Positions 22,262-30,665 of a stretch of 64,000 nucleotides of DNA are shown here, piece by piece. Where the stretch lies: assembly GCF_036059255.1 (NCBI RefSeq), contig NZ_CP107947.1, positions 1,736,001 to 1,800,000 on the forward strand, in the 5' to 3' direction. This DNA is from Micromonospora sp. NBC_00389 (GTDB lineage Bacteria > Actinomycetota > Actinomycetes > Mycobacteriales > Micromonosporaceae). Every line of letters begins with the position of its first letter. Position 1 is the first letter of the stretch. The notes under the pieces were generated by a model. The model ran no database searches and had not been told where the DNA came from. It saw only the letters and a list, made by a program, of their open reading frames with translations. The position numbers and the translations under genes are program-made.

Positions 22262-22850
22262 CCGCCGACGATCCGGACGGGGTCACGGCCTGGCCGGGTG
22301 CGTCGGACGTCGGCCCCGAGGGGCGCAGCAGCCGGTTCACCACCCCGCCCAGCCAGGGTGCGTACGACCGGGGGTCCAGGTCGAGGTCGGCCTCCAGTGC
22401 GGCGGGCTCGGCCCAGCGCAGCTCGGCCACCTCGTCCGGGTCGGGCAGCAGCGGGGCTCCGGGGCGGAACTCGCCCTTCAGCACATGGTCGTACTCGAAC
22501 TCGACCCGTCCGGTGGCCGGGTCCTCGGCGTAGTAGACGTAGACGCCCACCTCGGTCAGCTCGACCGGGCCAGTGCCCAACTCCTCGCGTAGCCGCTGGT
22601 TGGCCGCGTCGGCGAGCGGTTCGCCCGGCCGGGGGTGGCCGCAGCAGGAGTTGGCCCAGCGCAGCGGGAACCGGGTCTTGACCGCGGCCCGCCGCTGGAG
22701 CAGCACCTGGCCGTCCGGGTCCACGAGCAGCACCGAGAAGGCCCGGTGCAGCCGCCCCGGCGGTTGGTGGGCGGCCGCGACGGTGGTCTGGCCGCGGGCT
22801 CGGCCGGCGTCGTCGACCAGCTCGACGAGGTGCTCCTCGCGGCTGCTCAC
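22230..22850 (-). CDS. idi: Isopentenyl-diphosphate delta-isomerase, type I
   Basis: This 206-residue Nudix-fold enzyme interconverts IPP and DMAPP for isoprenoid synthesis. LHRAFSVLLVD, RFPLRWANSCCGHPRPGE (with the catalytic Cys), the Nudix-like NQRLREELGTGP and the acidic EFEYDHVLKGEF region are present. The C-terminus is about 25 residues longer than usual. The GTG start is supported by GGGAGGG and overlaps the crtI stop by 4 bases. It lies third in the carotenoid operon, supplying DMAPP for crtE. Confidence 0.93.
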   Translation of the reverse strand: MSSREEHLVELVDDAGRARGQTTVAAAHQPPGRLHRAFSVLLVDPDGQVLLQRRAAVKTRFPLRWANSCCGHPRPGEPLADAANQRLREELGTGPVELTEVGVYVYYAEDPATGRVEFEYDHVLKGEFRPGAPLLPDPDEVAELRWAEPAALEADLDLDPRSYAPWLGGVVNRLLRPSGPTSDAPGQAVTPSGSSADDAAERSGGR

Positions 22851-24328
22851 CGACCCTCCCCGGTGATCCGGCCGGCGGCCAGCTTGCCGGATATCAGCAC
22901 CATCGGCACGCCGACCCCGGGCTGGGTGCCGGAGCCGACGAAGACCACGTTCGACAGGTCGCGGTGCAGGTTCGACGGGCGGAACGGGCCGGTCTGGAAG
23001 AGGGTGTGCGCGGCGGCGAACGGGGTGCCGGCAGCCATCCCCTGCTCCGCCCACTCGGCCGGCGTGATGGCCTGCAGCACCTCCACGCCGGCGCCGAAGC
23101 CGACGTAGCCGCGCTCCTCCAGGGTGCCGATCAGCTGGTCGCCGTAGCGGCGGGTCAGGTCGCCGCGCCACTCGAACGGCGCCCGGTCGAGGTTGGGCAC
23201 CGGCGCGAGCACGTAGTAGGTGTGCCGGCCCGGCGGGGCGACCGACGGGTCGGTCCGGCTCGGGTTGGTCACCAGCAGCGACGGGTCGGTCATCAGCTCA
23301 CCCCGGCGGATGACCTCATCGAAGGTGCCCTTCCACGCGCGTCCGAAGTGGATGTTGTGGTGGGCGATCTTCGCATATCCCTGGCGGGAGCCGACGTGCA
23401 GGACGACGCAGGACGGCGAGTAGGTGAGCCGGCGTTTGGGAGCCGCCGGGAGCAGGTCCCGGTAGGCGACCGGCAGGTCGGGGTTGAGCACCACCACGTC
23501 CGCTGGCACCAGCTCGCCGTCGGCGGTCAGCACGCCGGTGGCCCGGCCGTTCGCGGTCTCCACCCGGGTCACCGTGGTGTCGTACCGGATCTGAACGCCG
23601 TGCTTCTCGGCGGCGCCGGCCATCGCCCGGGAGACCGCGTGGATGCCGCCGCGCGGGAAGTAGACCCCCGCCACCGAGTCGAGGTACGCGATGACCGCGT
23701 AGATCGCCAGCGCGTCGTGCGGGGCGAGCCCGGCGTACATCGCCTGGAAGGAGAAGATCCGCTGGGTGCGCGGGTCCCGAAAGAACTGGTTGATCTTCGT
23801 CTGGAGGCGGCGGAAGGCTCCGCCGGTGAGCAGCTTGAGCAGGTTGCCGGTGATCAGGTCGGTCGGCGCGTCCAGGTTGCGCTCGATGAAGTCGGTCCGC
23901 TCCAGCCGCCACAGCTCCCGCGCGTAGTCGACGAAGCGCAGGTAGCCGTCGGCCTCACGCGGCCCGCACACCCGGGAGATCTCGGCCGCCATCCGGGTGG
24001 CGTCGGTGAGCACGTCGAGGGTCGAGCCGTCCGGGTAGTACGCCCGGTACGCCGGGTCGAGTGGCGTCAGGTCGAGCCAGTCGCGCAACTCCTCGCCGAC
24101 CGCGCCGAGCGCCTCGGCGATCAGGTCGGGCATGGTGAGCACGGTCGGGCCGGTGTCGAACTCGTAGCCGTCCACGGCGAGCCGGCCGGCCCGCCCGCCG
24201 GGCACCGGCTCGCGTTCCAGCACGGTCACCTGCCGACCGCTGCCGGCCAGGTGCAGCGCGCAGGCCAGCCCACCCAGCCCGGCGCCGACGACCACCACCC
24301 GGTCAGTCCGTCCCGTCACCGTCCGCAC
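22847..24328 (-). CDS. crtI: Phytoene desaturase (CrtI family)
   Basis: This 493-residue flavoprotein has an N-terminal dinucleotide site VVVVGAGLGGLACALHLA and a PGGRAGRL motif. The C-terminal signature includes FVGSGTQPGVGVPMVLISGKLAAGRI, where FAD contacts are made. It introduces double bands of desaturation into phytoene at the membrane to give coloured carotenoids; the number of steps cannot be told from sequence. GAGGAGG precedes the GTG start, 28 bases after crtE. It is second in the operon. Confidence 0.93.
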   Translation of the reverse strand: MRTVTGRTDRVVVVGAGLGGLACALHLAGSGRQVTVLEREPVPGGRAGRLAVDGYEFDTGPTVLTMPDLIAEALGAVGEELRDWLDLTPLDPAYRAYYPDGSTLDVLTDATRMAAEISRVCGPREADGYLRFVDYARELWRLERTDFIERNLDAPTDLITGNLLKLLTGGAFRRLQTKINQFFRDPRTQRIFSFQAMYAGLAPHDALAIYAVIAYLDSVAGVYFPRGGIHAVSRAMAGAAEKHGVQIRYDTTVTRVETANGRATGVLTADGELVPADVVVLNPDLPVAYRDLLPAAPKRRLTYSPSCVVLHVGSRQGYAKIAHHNIHFGRAWKGTFDEVIRRGELMTDPSLLVTNPSRTDPSVAPPGRHTYYVLAPVPNLDRAPFEWRGDLTRRYGDQLIGTLEERGYVGFGAGVEVLQAITPAEWAEQGMAAGTPFAAAHTLFQTGPFRPSNLHRDLSNVVFVGSGTQPGVGVPMVLISGKLAAGRITGEGR

Positions 24329-24356
24329 GTGACCACCTCCTCGAAAAAGTTGCTCA

Positions 24357-25499
24357 TCAGGCCCGCCGGTCGGTGGCGGCGACGGCCAGACCGGTCAGCG
24401 CCGTCCGCGCCGTCCGGTCCACGGGTGCGGCGTCGAGCGCGGCCAGCGCGTCGCCCACCCGTTCGGCGATCATCCGCTCCACCCGGGCCACGGCGCCGGT
24501 GTCGGCGACCAGTTCGGCGAGTCGGTCGACCGGCCCCGCACCGGCCCGCTCCAACGCGCTGAGCTGGGCCGGCGTGGCCAACTGCCGGGCCAGCATGAGC
24601 AGCGTGGTCGGCTTGCCGGCGCGCAGGTCGTCACCGGCCGGCTTGCCGGTGGCGGCCGGATCGCCGTAGACGCCGAGCAGGTCGTCGCGGAGCTGGAACG
24701 CCTCGCCGACGGCCAGGCCGTAGCGGGTGTACGCGGCGATCAGCGGGGCGTCGGCGGGAACGCCGGCCAGGCAGGCGCCGAAGAGCAGCGGTCGCTGGAC
24801 GGTGTAGCTCGCCGTCTTGTAGCGGGCCACCCGCAGCGCCCGGTCGACCGACCAGTTGGCGGCGTCGTTCTCGCCGAGCACGTCGAGGTACTGCCCGGCG
24901 ACTGTCTCCACCCGCATCTGGTCGTAGCAGCGGCGGACCTCGAACAGCCGGGTCGGCGGCACGGTGGCCTGTGCCAGCAGCCGGTCGGCCCAGACCAGGC
25001 AGAGGTCGCCGATGAGGATGGCGACGGCCTCACCGAACCGGTCGGGGTCACCCCGGTGGCCGGCGGCGACGTGCTGCGCGGCCACCGCGACGTGCACGGT
25101 GGGCCGGCCGCGGCGGGTGGTGGAGGCGTCCATCACGTCGTCGTGCACGAGCGCGAAGGTGTGCAGCAACTCCAGCGCGGCCAACGCGGGCAGCACCGGT
25201 GGCAGCGGTTCGGTGCCGCCGACCGCCCCGCGCCAGCCCCAGTAGGCGAAGGTGGGCCGGATCCGCTTGCCGCCGGCCAGGACGGCCTCCCGCGCGGCGG
25301 CCGCGAAGCCGCCCATCGCTGCGTCGATCTCGGCGAGCGAGTCGACCTCGGCGGCGAGGAAGGTGGTCAGGGTGTCGTTCACCGCAGTGGTCAGTTCCTG
25401 GGTGTACGCGGCCAGCACGGCGCGGACCGGATCGTCCCTGTCGCCCGGCCGGGTCGGCGCCAGGCGGATCGCGTTCCCCGCAACTGCGTCGTTGGCCAT
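24357..25499 (-). CDS. crtE: Polyprenyl (geranylgeranyl) diphosphate synthase
   Basis: This 380-residue trans-prenyltransferase has the first aspartate-rich motif in FALVHDDVMDAS and the second in QLRDDLLGVYGD, which bind Mg and diphosphate. GGKRIRP and GKPTTLLM are also present. It condenses IPP and allylic diphosphate to C20 precursors for phytoene. The ATG follows TACGCT by 7 bases, so the mRNA is probably leaderless. crtB diverges on the other strand. Product length (C20) is inferred from the pathway neighbours. Confidence 0.9.
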   Translation of the reverse strand: MANDAVAGNAIRLAPTRPGDRDDPVRAVLAAYTQELTTAVNDTLTTFLAAEVDSLAEIDAAMGGFAAAAREAVLAGGKRIRPTFAYWGWRGAVGGTEPLPPVLPALAALELLHTFALVHDDVMDASTTRRGRPTVHVAVAAQHVAAGHRGDPDRFGEAVAILIGDLCLVWADRLLAQATVPPTRLFEVRRCYDQMRVETVAGQYLDVLGENDAANWSVDRALRVARYKTASYTVQRPLLFGACLAGVPADAPLIAAYTRYGLAVGEAFQLRDDLLGVYGDPAATGKPAGDDLRAGKPTTLLMLARQLATPAQLSALERAGAGPVDRLAELVADTGAVARVERMIAERVGDALAALDAAPVDRTARTALTGLAVAATDRRA

Positions 25500-25563
25500 G
25501 CGGCCGAGCGTACCCTAGGCTACGAGTTGCGTCGATTGGTGCGTCGATAACCGAGGAGGCCCG
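25500..25563. promoter_or_regulatory. Divergent crtE/crtB promoter with an octamer direct repeat
   Basis: Minus-strand TACGCT (7 bases before the crtE ATG) and plus-strand TAGGCT near 25516 are candidate -10 boxes. GCGTCGAT occurs twice (25529-25536 and 25541-25548), 12 bases apart. It lies between the crtB -10 box and the GGAGG site, a fitting place for an operator of the MerR-type regulator encoded in the operon. Confidence 0.45.
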
Positions 25564-26487
25564 GTGGACACTGATCTCACAGCTGCCTATGACCGGTGCC
25601 GTGAGGTACACAGACGTCACGGCCGCACCTACTATCTCGCCACCAGGCTGCTCCCCGCGTGGAAACGGCGACACGTACACGCCCTCTACGGGTTCACCCG
25701 GTACGCCGACGAGATCGTCGATCGCACCGAGGCCCTGCCGCCGCCCGAGCGGGCCGCCCGGCTCGACGACTGGGCCAGCCGGTTCATGGCCGGTCTGCAC
25801 GGCGCGCCGGTCGACGACCCGCTGCTGCCGGCCGTGCTGCACACGATCGCCATCTTCGATCTCGACCGGGACGACTTTGCGTCGTTTCTGAAGAGCATGG
25901 CGATGGACCTGACCGTCACGGCCTATCCGACGTACGAGCACCTGCTCGACTACATGGAGGGCTCGGCGGCGGTCATCGGCACCATGATGCTGCCGATCCT
26001 GGGCAGCTCCGACCCGGCGGCGGCCCGGGAACCCGCCCGGCAGCTCGGCTTCGCCTTCCAGCTCACCAACTTCATCCGGGACGTCGCCGAGGATCTCGAC
26101 CGGGGCCGCACCTACCTGCCGGACGAGGACCTGGCGAAGTTCGGCGTCACCCGCGACGAGCTGGCCAAGGCCCGTGCCCGGGGGCGTGGTACGCCCGGGA
26201 CCCGCGAGCTGATCGAGTACGAGGTGACCCGGGCGCAGGCGCACTACGCCGCCGCCGCGCCGGGCATCACCATGCTCGCGCCAGCCTCGCAGGCCTGCAT
26301 GCGCACGGCGTACGCGCTCTACGGCGGCATCCTGGACGAGGTGGCGGCGCAGGACTACGACGTCTTCGCCCGGCGGGCCCTGGTGCCGCAGCGGCGACGG
26401 ATGGCGGTGGCCGCCCGCGCCCTGCTCACCTCGACCGGTACCCCGGTCACCGTCCCCGGACCGAGGCTCCACCCCGCGGCCCGGTGA
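25564..26487 (+). CDS. crtB: Phytoene synthase
   Basis: This 307-residue squalene/phytoene synthase family enzyme condenses two GGPP to phytoene. RYADEIVD and the second Asp-rich site NFIRDVAEDLDRGRTYLP, with YTYLP-like ends, are present, and the His/Tyr-rich N-terminus (RCREVHRRHGRTYYLATRLLP, quoted in part) fits the family. The GTG is preceded by GAGGAGG. It diverges from crtE and converges with the serine hydrolase gene 19 bases away. With crtE, crtI and idi it gives a complete route to a desaturated carotenoid. Confidence 0.93.
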   Translation: MDTDLTAAYDRCREVHRRHGRTYYLATRLLPAWKRRHVHALYGFTRYADEIVDRTEALPPPERAARLDDWASRFMAGLHGAPVDDPLLPAVLHTIAIFDLDRDDFASFLKSMAMDLTVTAYPTYEHLLDYMEGSAAVIGTMMLPILGSSDPAAAREPARQLGFAFQLTNFIRDVAEDLDRGRTYLPDEDLAKFGVTRDELAKARARGRGTPGTRELIEYEVTRAQAHYAAAAPGITMLAPASQACMRTAYALYGGILDEVAAQDYDVFARRALVPQRRRMAVAARALLTSTGTPVTVPGPRLHPAAR

Positions 26488-26506
26488 CCGCGAGCACCGC
26501 GGCGGG

Positions 26507-27595
26507 TCAGAGCACCGAGTGCAGCGCCTCGACCAGCTCGTCCACCCGGTCGTGCTCGGCCAGCCGGCCGGTCGCGTACGCGAAGGTGTAGCCCCGCTCT
26601 GGGTCGGCCCACGCGCTGCTGCCGCCGAGGCCGCCCATGCCCCAGCTGCCGTCCGGCTCCCACTGCATGCCCAGCGTCCACCGGGTCTGACGGTCCAGCA
26701 ACAGATCCGGCCCGTCGTACTGGACCCGGGTCGCCTCCGCCACCAGCTCCTGGCTGAACAGCCGGATGCCGTCCAGGACACCACCGGCCAGCAGGCCGGC
26801 GTAGAGCCGGGCCAGGCCGGACGCGGTGGCGTGCAGGTTGACCGCCGGCACCTCGGCACCCCGCCAGAGCGGACTGTTCAGCACGGCCAGGTCCTGCCCG
26901 CCGGCCGGGTTGCCCATGGCCCGGGCCCGGAGTGAGCCCGGCTCGCCGAGTACGCGGGTGGGCCACTGCGGGTCGCCGTACCGCAGGTCCGCGCAGCGCC
27001 GTTGGTCCGCCTCCGACAGCCCGAAGCCGAGGTCGAGCCGCCACCGGCCGGCGATCTCCTCGGCCAGGAACCGGCCCACCGACCGGCCGTCCATCCGGCG
27101 GACCAGCTCGCCCACCAGATGCCCGTACGTCCAGGCGTGCTCCCCGGCCACCGAACCCGGCACCCACTCGGGATCGGCGGCGGCCAGGTCACCGGTGAGC
27201 AGCGCCCAGTCGGCGATCGCGGTGGACGGCCGGGGCACCGGGAAGGCCGGCAGCCCGGCGGTGTGCGACAACACCTGACGCACGGTGGCCGGGGTCTGGA
27301 ACTCCGGCCAGTACCGGGTGACCGGCGCGTCGAGGTCGACCCGACCCCGGTCCACCAGCATGAGCAGGCAGAGTGCCGCCACCGGCTTGCCGACCGAGTA
27401 GACGTTGACCAGCGTGTCCGGCCGCCACGCGTCGTCGCTGGTCGGTGCGCCGGATCCGGCGTTGGTGCGGGAGCCGCCGATCAGGTCGACCACCGGGTGT
27501 CCGTCGTACCAGATGGTCAGGCTGGCACCGGTCTCCCGGCCGCTGGCGAGCAGGTCGTGGAAGCAGTCCCGGACCGGGGCGAAGCGTGCGTGCAT
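26507..27595 (-). CDS. Serine hydrolase of the beta-lactamase / class C family
   Basis: This 362-residue protein has the SxxK motif in VYSVGKPVAALCLL (nucleophile Ser and Lys), the second-motif Tyr in TYGHLVGELV, and HTAGLPAFP and GMGGLGGSSAWADP segments of the esterase-like branch. Such enzymes hydrolyse esters or D-amino peptides; true beta-lactam resistance is unlikely without closer similarity. No signal peptide is seen, so it is probably cytoplasmic. The ATG follows TACGGT by 6 bases, a leaderless start; the frame extends far upstream but only in antisense to the next gene. Confidence 0.85.
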   Translation of the reverse strand: MHARFAPVRDCFHDLLASGRETGASLTIWYDGHPVVDLIGGSRTNAGSGAPTSDDAWRPDTLVNVYSVGKPVAALCLLMLVDRGRVDLDAPVTRYWPEFQTPATVRQVLSHTAGLPAFPVPRPSTAIADWALLTGDLAAADPEWVPGSVAGEHAWTYGHLVGELVRRMDGRSVGRFLAEEIAGRWRLDLGFGLSEADQRRCADLRYGDPQWPTRVLGEPGSLRARAMGNPAGGQDLAVLNSPLWRGAEVPAVNLHATASGLARLYAGLLAGGVLDGIRLFSQELVAEATRVQYDGPDLLLDRQTRWTLGMQWEPDGSWGMGGLGGSSAWADPERGYTFAYATGRLAEHDRVDELVEALHSVL

Positions 27596-27686
27596 CCGGT
27601 CACCGTAGGTGGAACGGTCCGGGAGCGCGTCGACTTTTCCCCGGACCCCGGTGGTCGGTGCGGGGCCGCTGGGGGATGCTGTCCAG

Positions 27687-29162
27687 GTGGCGGAGCCGGA
27701 GCTGGTGGATGTGGTCGTGGTCGGGCTCGGCGTTGGCGGCGAGGAGGTGGCCGGGCGGCTCGCCGAGGCCGGCCTGAATGTCGTCGGCATCGAGCGGGAC
27801 CTGGTCGGCGGGGAGTGCCCGTACTGGGGCTGCATCCCGAGCAAGATGATGATCAGGGCGGCCAACGCGCTCGCCGAGGCGCGCCGGGTCGACGGGCTGG
27901 CCGGGACGGCACAGGTCCAGCCGGACTGGGCGCCGGTCGCGAAGCGGATCCGCGAGGAGGCCACCGACACCTGGGACGACACGGTCGCGGTGCGCCGGTT
28001 CACCGATCGGGGCGGCCGGTTCGTCCGGGGCAGCGGCCGGCTCGACGGGCCGGGTCGGGTCCGGGTCGGCGACCAGGTGTTCCAGGCCCGACACGGAATC
28101 GTCCTGGGCACCGGCACCCGCCCCTCGGTGCCGCCGATCGCCGGGCTGGCCGACACTCCGTACTGGACCAACCACCAGGCGATCGAGGTCGAGCAGCTGC
28201 CGGAGTCGCTGCTGGTGCTCGGCGGCGGCGCGATCGGGTTGGAGCTGGCCCAGGTCTTCGCCCGGTTCGGGGTCCGGATCACCGTGGTGGAGGCGCTGGA
28301 CCGGGTGCTGGCCCTCGAAGAGCCGGAGGCGTCCGAGGTGGCCGCCGCGGCGCTGCGCGCCGACGGCGTGGAGATCCACACCGGGGTACGCGCCGAGCGG
28401 GTCGAGCACGACGGCAGCCGGTTCACCCTGCACGGCGCCGGTGGGGCGGAGTTCACCGCCGACCGGCTGCTGGTGGTGACCGGGCGGCGGGCCCACCTCG
28501 ACGAGTTGGGGCTCGACACGGTGGGCCTGGACGCCGCCCAGCGCTACCTGCCGGTGGACGACCGGTTGCGCGTCTCCGATGGCATCTGGGCGGTCGGTGA
28601 CGTGACCGGCGAAGGCGCCTTCACCCACATCGCCATGTACCAGGCGGGCATCGTGATCGCCGACGTGCTCGCCAACGCCCGGCAGGCGAAGGCGGGGCCG
28701 GACGCCAGCGGGACCGCGAGCGTGGTCGGCGGCGCGATGGGCGCGGCCAGCTCGTTGGGTGCCAGCGGGTCGAGCGGATCGGCCGGCAGCGTCCCGCGCG
28801 CCGACTACCGCGCGCTGCCCCGGGTGACCTTCACCGACCCGGAGGTCGGCGCGGTCGGGCTGACCGAGGGGCAGGCCCGGGAGCGCGGCATCAACGTGCA
28901 GGTCGGTTTCACCAAGCTCGGCAGCTCGACCCGGGGCTGGATCCACCGGGTCGGCGACGAGGGGTTCATCAAGCTGATCGCGGACGCCGACCAGGGTGTG
29001 CTGATCGGCGCGACGTCGGTCGGCCCGGCCGGCGGCGAGGTGCTCTCCGCGCTGGTGGTGGCGGTGCACGCGGCGGTGCCACTGAGCCAGCTCCGGCACA
29101 TGATCTACGCCTATCCGACCTTCCACCGGGCCATCGAGGACGCGCTACGCGACCTGTCCTGA
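27687..29162 (+). CDS. NAD(P)/FAD-dependent disulfide oxidoreductase
   Basis: This 491-residue flavoprotein is like dihydrolipoyl dehydrogenase and mercuric reductase. The FAD site VVVVGLGVGGEEVA leads to the redox pair GGECPYWGCIPSK. Then come GGGAIGLELAQVF for NAD binding and VGDVTGEGAFTH for FAD. The C-terminal dimer domain ends YAYPTFHRAIEDAL, which carries the His-Glu dyad. A Gly/Ala/Ser-rich insert lies at about residues 335-365. It is complete, but the disulfide substrate is unknown: no lipoyl or mercury genes are near. The GTG start is preferred because the glycine motif starts 8 residues later. Confidence 0.88.
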   Translation: MAEPELVDVVVVGLGVGGEEVAGRLAEAGLNVVGIERDLVGGECPYWGCIPSKMMIRAANALAEARRVDGLAGTAQVQPDWAPVAKRIREEATDTWDDTVAVRRFTDRGGRFVRGSGRLDGPGRVRVGDQVFQARHGIVLGTGTRPSVPPIAGLADTPYWTNHQAIEVEQLPESLLVLGGGAIGLELAQVFARFGVRITVVEALDRVLALEEPEASEVAAAALRADGVEIHTGVRAERVEHDGSRFTLHGAGGAEFTADRLLVVTGRRAHLDELGLDTVGLDAAQRYLPVDDRLRVSDGIWAVGDVTGEGAFTHIAMYQAGIVIADVLANARQAKAGPDASGTASVVGGAMGAASSLGASGSSGSAGSVPRADYRALPRVTFTDPEVGAVGLTEGQARERGINVQVGFTKLGSSTRGWIHRVGDEGFIKLIADADQGVLIGATSVGPAGGEVLSALVVAVHAAVPLSQLRHMIYAYPTFHRAIEDALRDLS

Positions 29163-29280
29163 CGGTGCCGGTCCACCGTCGTCGGGACGGCCGGCGGCGG
29201 ACAGCGCACGGCAAGGATGAAGCAAACGGTCGGCACGTGGCTGTTCATTTCTTTCATTCTGATGACGTACGATTGCGGCC

Positions 29281-30282
29281 GTGACCAAGCGGTTGACTGA
29301 AGTTGCCAAGAAGGCGGGCGTCAGCGAGGCCACCGTCAGCCGGGTGCTCAACGGTCGGGACGGGGTCTCCGAGGCGACCCGGACGGCCGTGCTGACCGCG
29401 CTGGACGTGCTCGGCTACGAGCGGCCGACCAAGCTGCGCGGCGAGCGTGCCCGGCTGGTCGGGCTGGTGCTGCCCGAGTTGCAGAACCCGATCTTCCCGG
29501 CGCTCGCCGAGGTGGTCACCGGCTCGCTCGCCCAACGTGGTTTCACACCGGCGCTCTGCGCCCGCACCATCGGTGGCGTCTCCGAGATGGATTACGTGGA
29601 GATGCTCCTCGACCATCAGGTCTCCGGGGTCATCTTCGCCGGTGGCTCGTACGCGCTCGCCGACGCCCGGCACGACCACTACCGGCGGCTGACCGACCGG
29701 GGCCTGCCGGTGGTGCTGGTCAACGCGGGTGTGGACGAGTTGGGCTTCCCCCGGGTCTCCACCGACGACGCGGTGGCGGTGGAGCAGGCGTACGGGCACC
29801 TGCGCTCGCTCGGGCACGACCGGATCGGGATGGTGCTCGGCCCGGAGGGGCACGTGCCGTCCCGGCGCAAGCTGGATGCGATGGTCCAGGCCGCGGGCTG
29901 GGGCGACGACACGGAGTACGTCGAGCGCTCCAGCTTCTCCATGGAAGGGGCGCGGGTCGCCGCGACCAAGTTGGTCGAGCGGGGCGTCACCGGCATCATC
30001 TGCGCCAGCGATGTGCTGGCCCTGGGCACCATCCGGGCCGCCCGGCGGCTGGGTCGTGCGGTGCCGACCGATGTGTCCGTGGTGGGCTTCGACGACTCCG
30101 CGTTCATGACCTGCACCGACCCGCCGTTGACCACCGTGCGGCAGCCGATCGAGACGATGGGGCAGGCCGCGGTGGACCTGCTGGTCACCCAGATCGAGGG
30201 GGCCGGCGTGCTGCACGACGAGTTGCTGTTCGAGCCCGAGCTGGTGGTGCGTGGTTCCACCGCGCCCGCCCCCGGCCGCTGA
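29281..30282 (+). CDS. LacI-family sugar-responsive regulator
   Basis: This 333-residue repressor has an N-terminal LacI helix-turn-helix (LTEVAKKAGVSEATVSRVLNGR) followed by the hinge RPTKLRGERARLVGLVLPE. A sugar-binding domain with the typical VSVVGFDDSAFM and PPLTTVRQPIE motifs comes next. It stands ahead of the ABC sugar transporter and glucosidase genes and probably represses them until the right oligosaccharide is present. The GTG follows TACGAT by 7 bases, a leaderless start. Confidence 0.92.
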   Translation: MTKRLTEVAKKAGVSEATVSRVLNGRDGVSEATRTAVLTALDVLGYERPTKLRGERARLVGLVLPELQNPIFPALAEVVTGSLAQRGFTPALCARTIGGVSEMDYVEMLLDHQVSGVIFAGGSYALADARHDHYRRLTDRGLPVVLVNAGVDELGFPRVSTDDAVAVEQAYGHLRSLGHDRIGMVLGPEGHVPSRRKLDAMVQAAGWGDDTEYVERSSFSMEGARVAATKLVERGVTGIICASDVLALGTIRAARRLGRAVPTDVSVVGFDDSAFMTCTDPPLTTVRQPIETMGQAAVDLLVTQIEGAGVLHDELLFEPELVVRGSTAPAPGR

Positions 30283-30665
30283 CCAGCGAGCTGGACACCG
30301 ACTGACCGTCCCGGCCCCGGAGGGTCGCCTCCGTAGGTTCCGCTGAAACGACGCTTCGGCCGTCGACCGCCTCTCGCGGTCGACGGCCTTTTCGTCCTTG
30401 CCGGAACCGCGCAACGCCGGCCTGATCGGGCGTTCGTCCATAAGGGCTGAAAAGCCAACATCCCGGGCCTGTTTCACGATCTTGTCGTTATTTGCCGTTA
30501 GGAAGTCGTGTCCTTTCACAACCGCATCGATACCTTGCCGAAATGAGTCGGCCTCGTTACAGTGACTCCACTCACACCTGGCTCCGACGCAGCTACTGGG
30601 CGTCAGGTCGTATCACCGCAGATCACGAACGTCATGGAGACACCCGTTCCCGAAGGGATGGACAG
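30283..30665 (+). promoter_or_regulatory. Regulator-to-transporter intergenic region
   Basis: The first part holds the lacI terminator. The rest is gene-free and relatively AT-rich. TACAGT at 30556-30561 is a candidate -10 box about 100 bases ahead of the binding-protein ATG. The quasi-palindrome GAAACG-A-CGCTTC at 30345-30357 could be a LacI-type operator, but it overlaps the terminator region and I give it little weight. Confidence 0.4.
30358..30388 (+). terminator. lacI terminator with T-tract
   Basis: GGCCGTCGACCGC (30358-30370) pairs perfectly with 30376-30388 around a 5-base loop, and TTTT follows. It is one of the few classical terminators here. Confidence 0.85.

Noticed and set aside
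26507..27595. Beta-lactam resistance gene
   Set aside because: The protein lacks a signal peptide and resembles the esterase/peptidase side of the family, so resistance is not supported.
30345..30357. Quasi-palindrome as a LacI operator
   Set aside because: It has a mismatch, an odd centre without CpG, and lies next to the lacI terminator rather than the transporter promoter.
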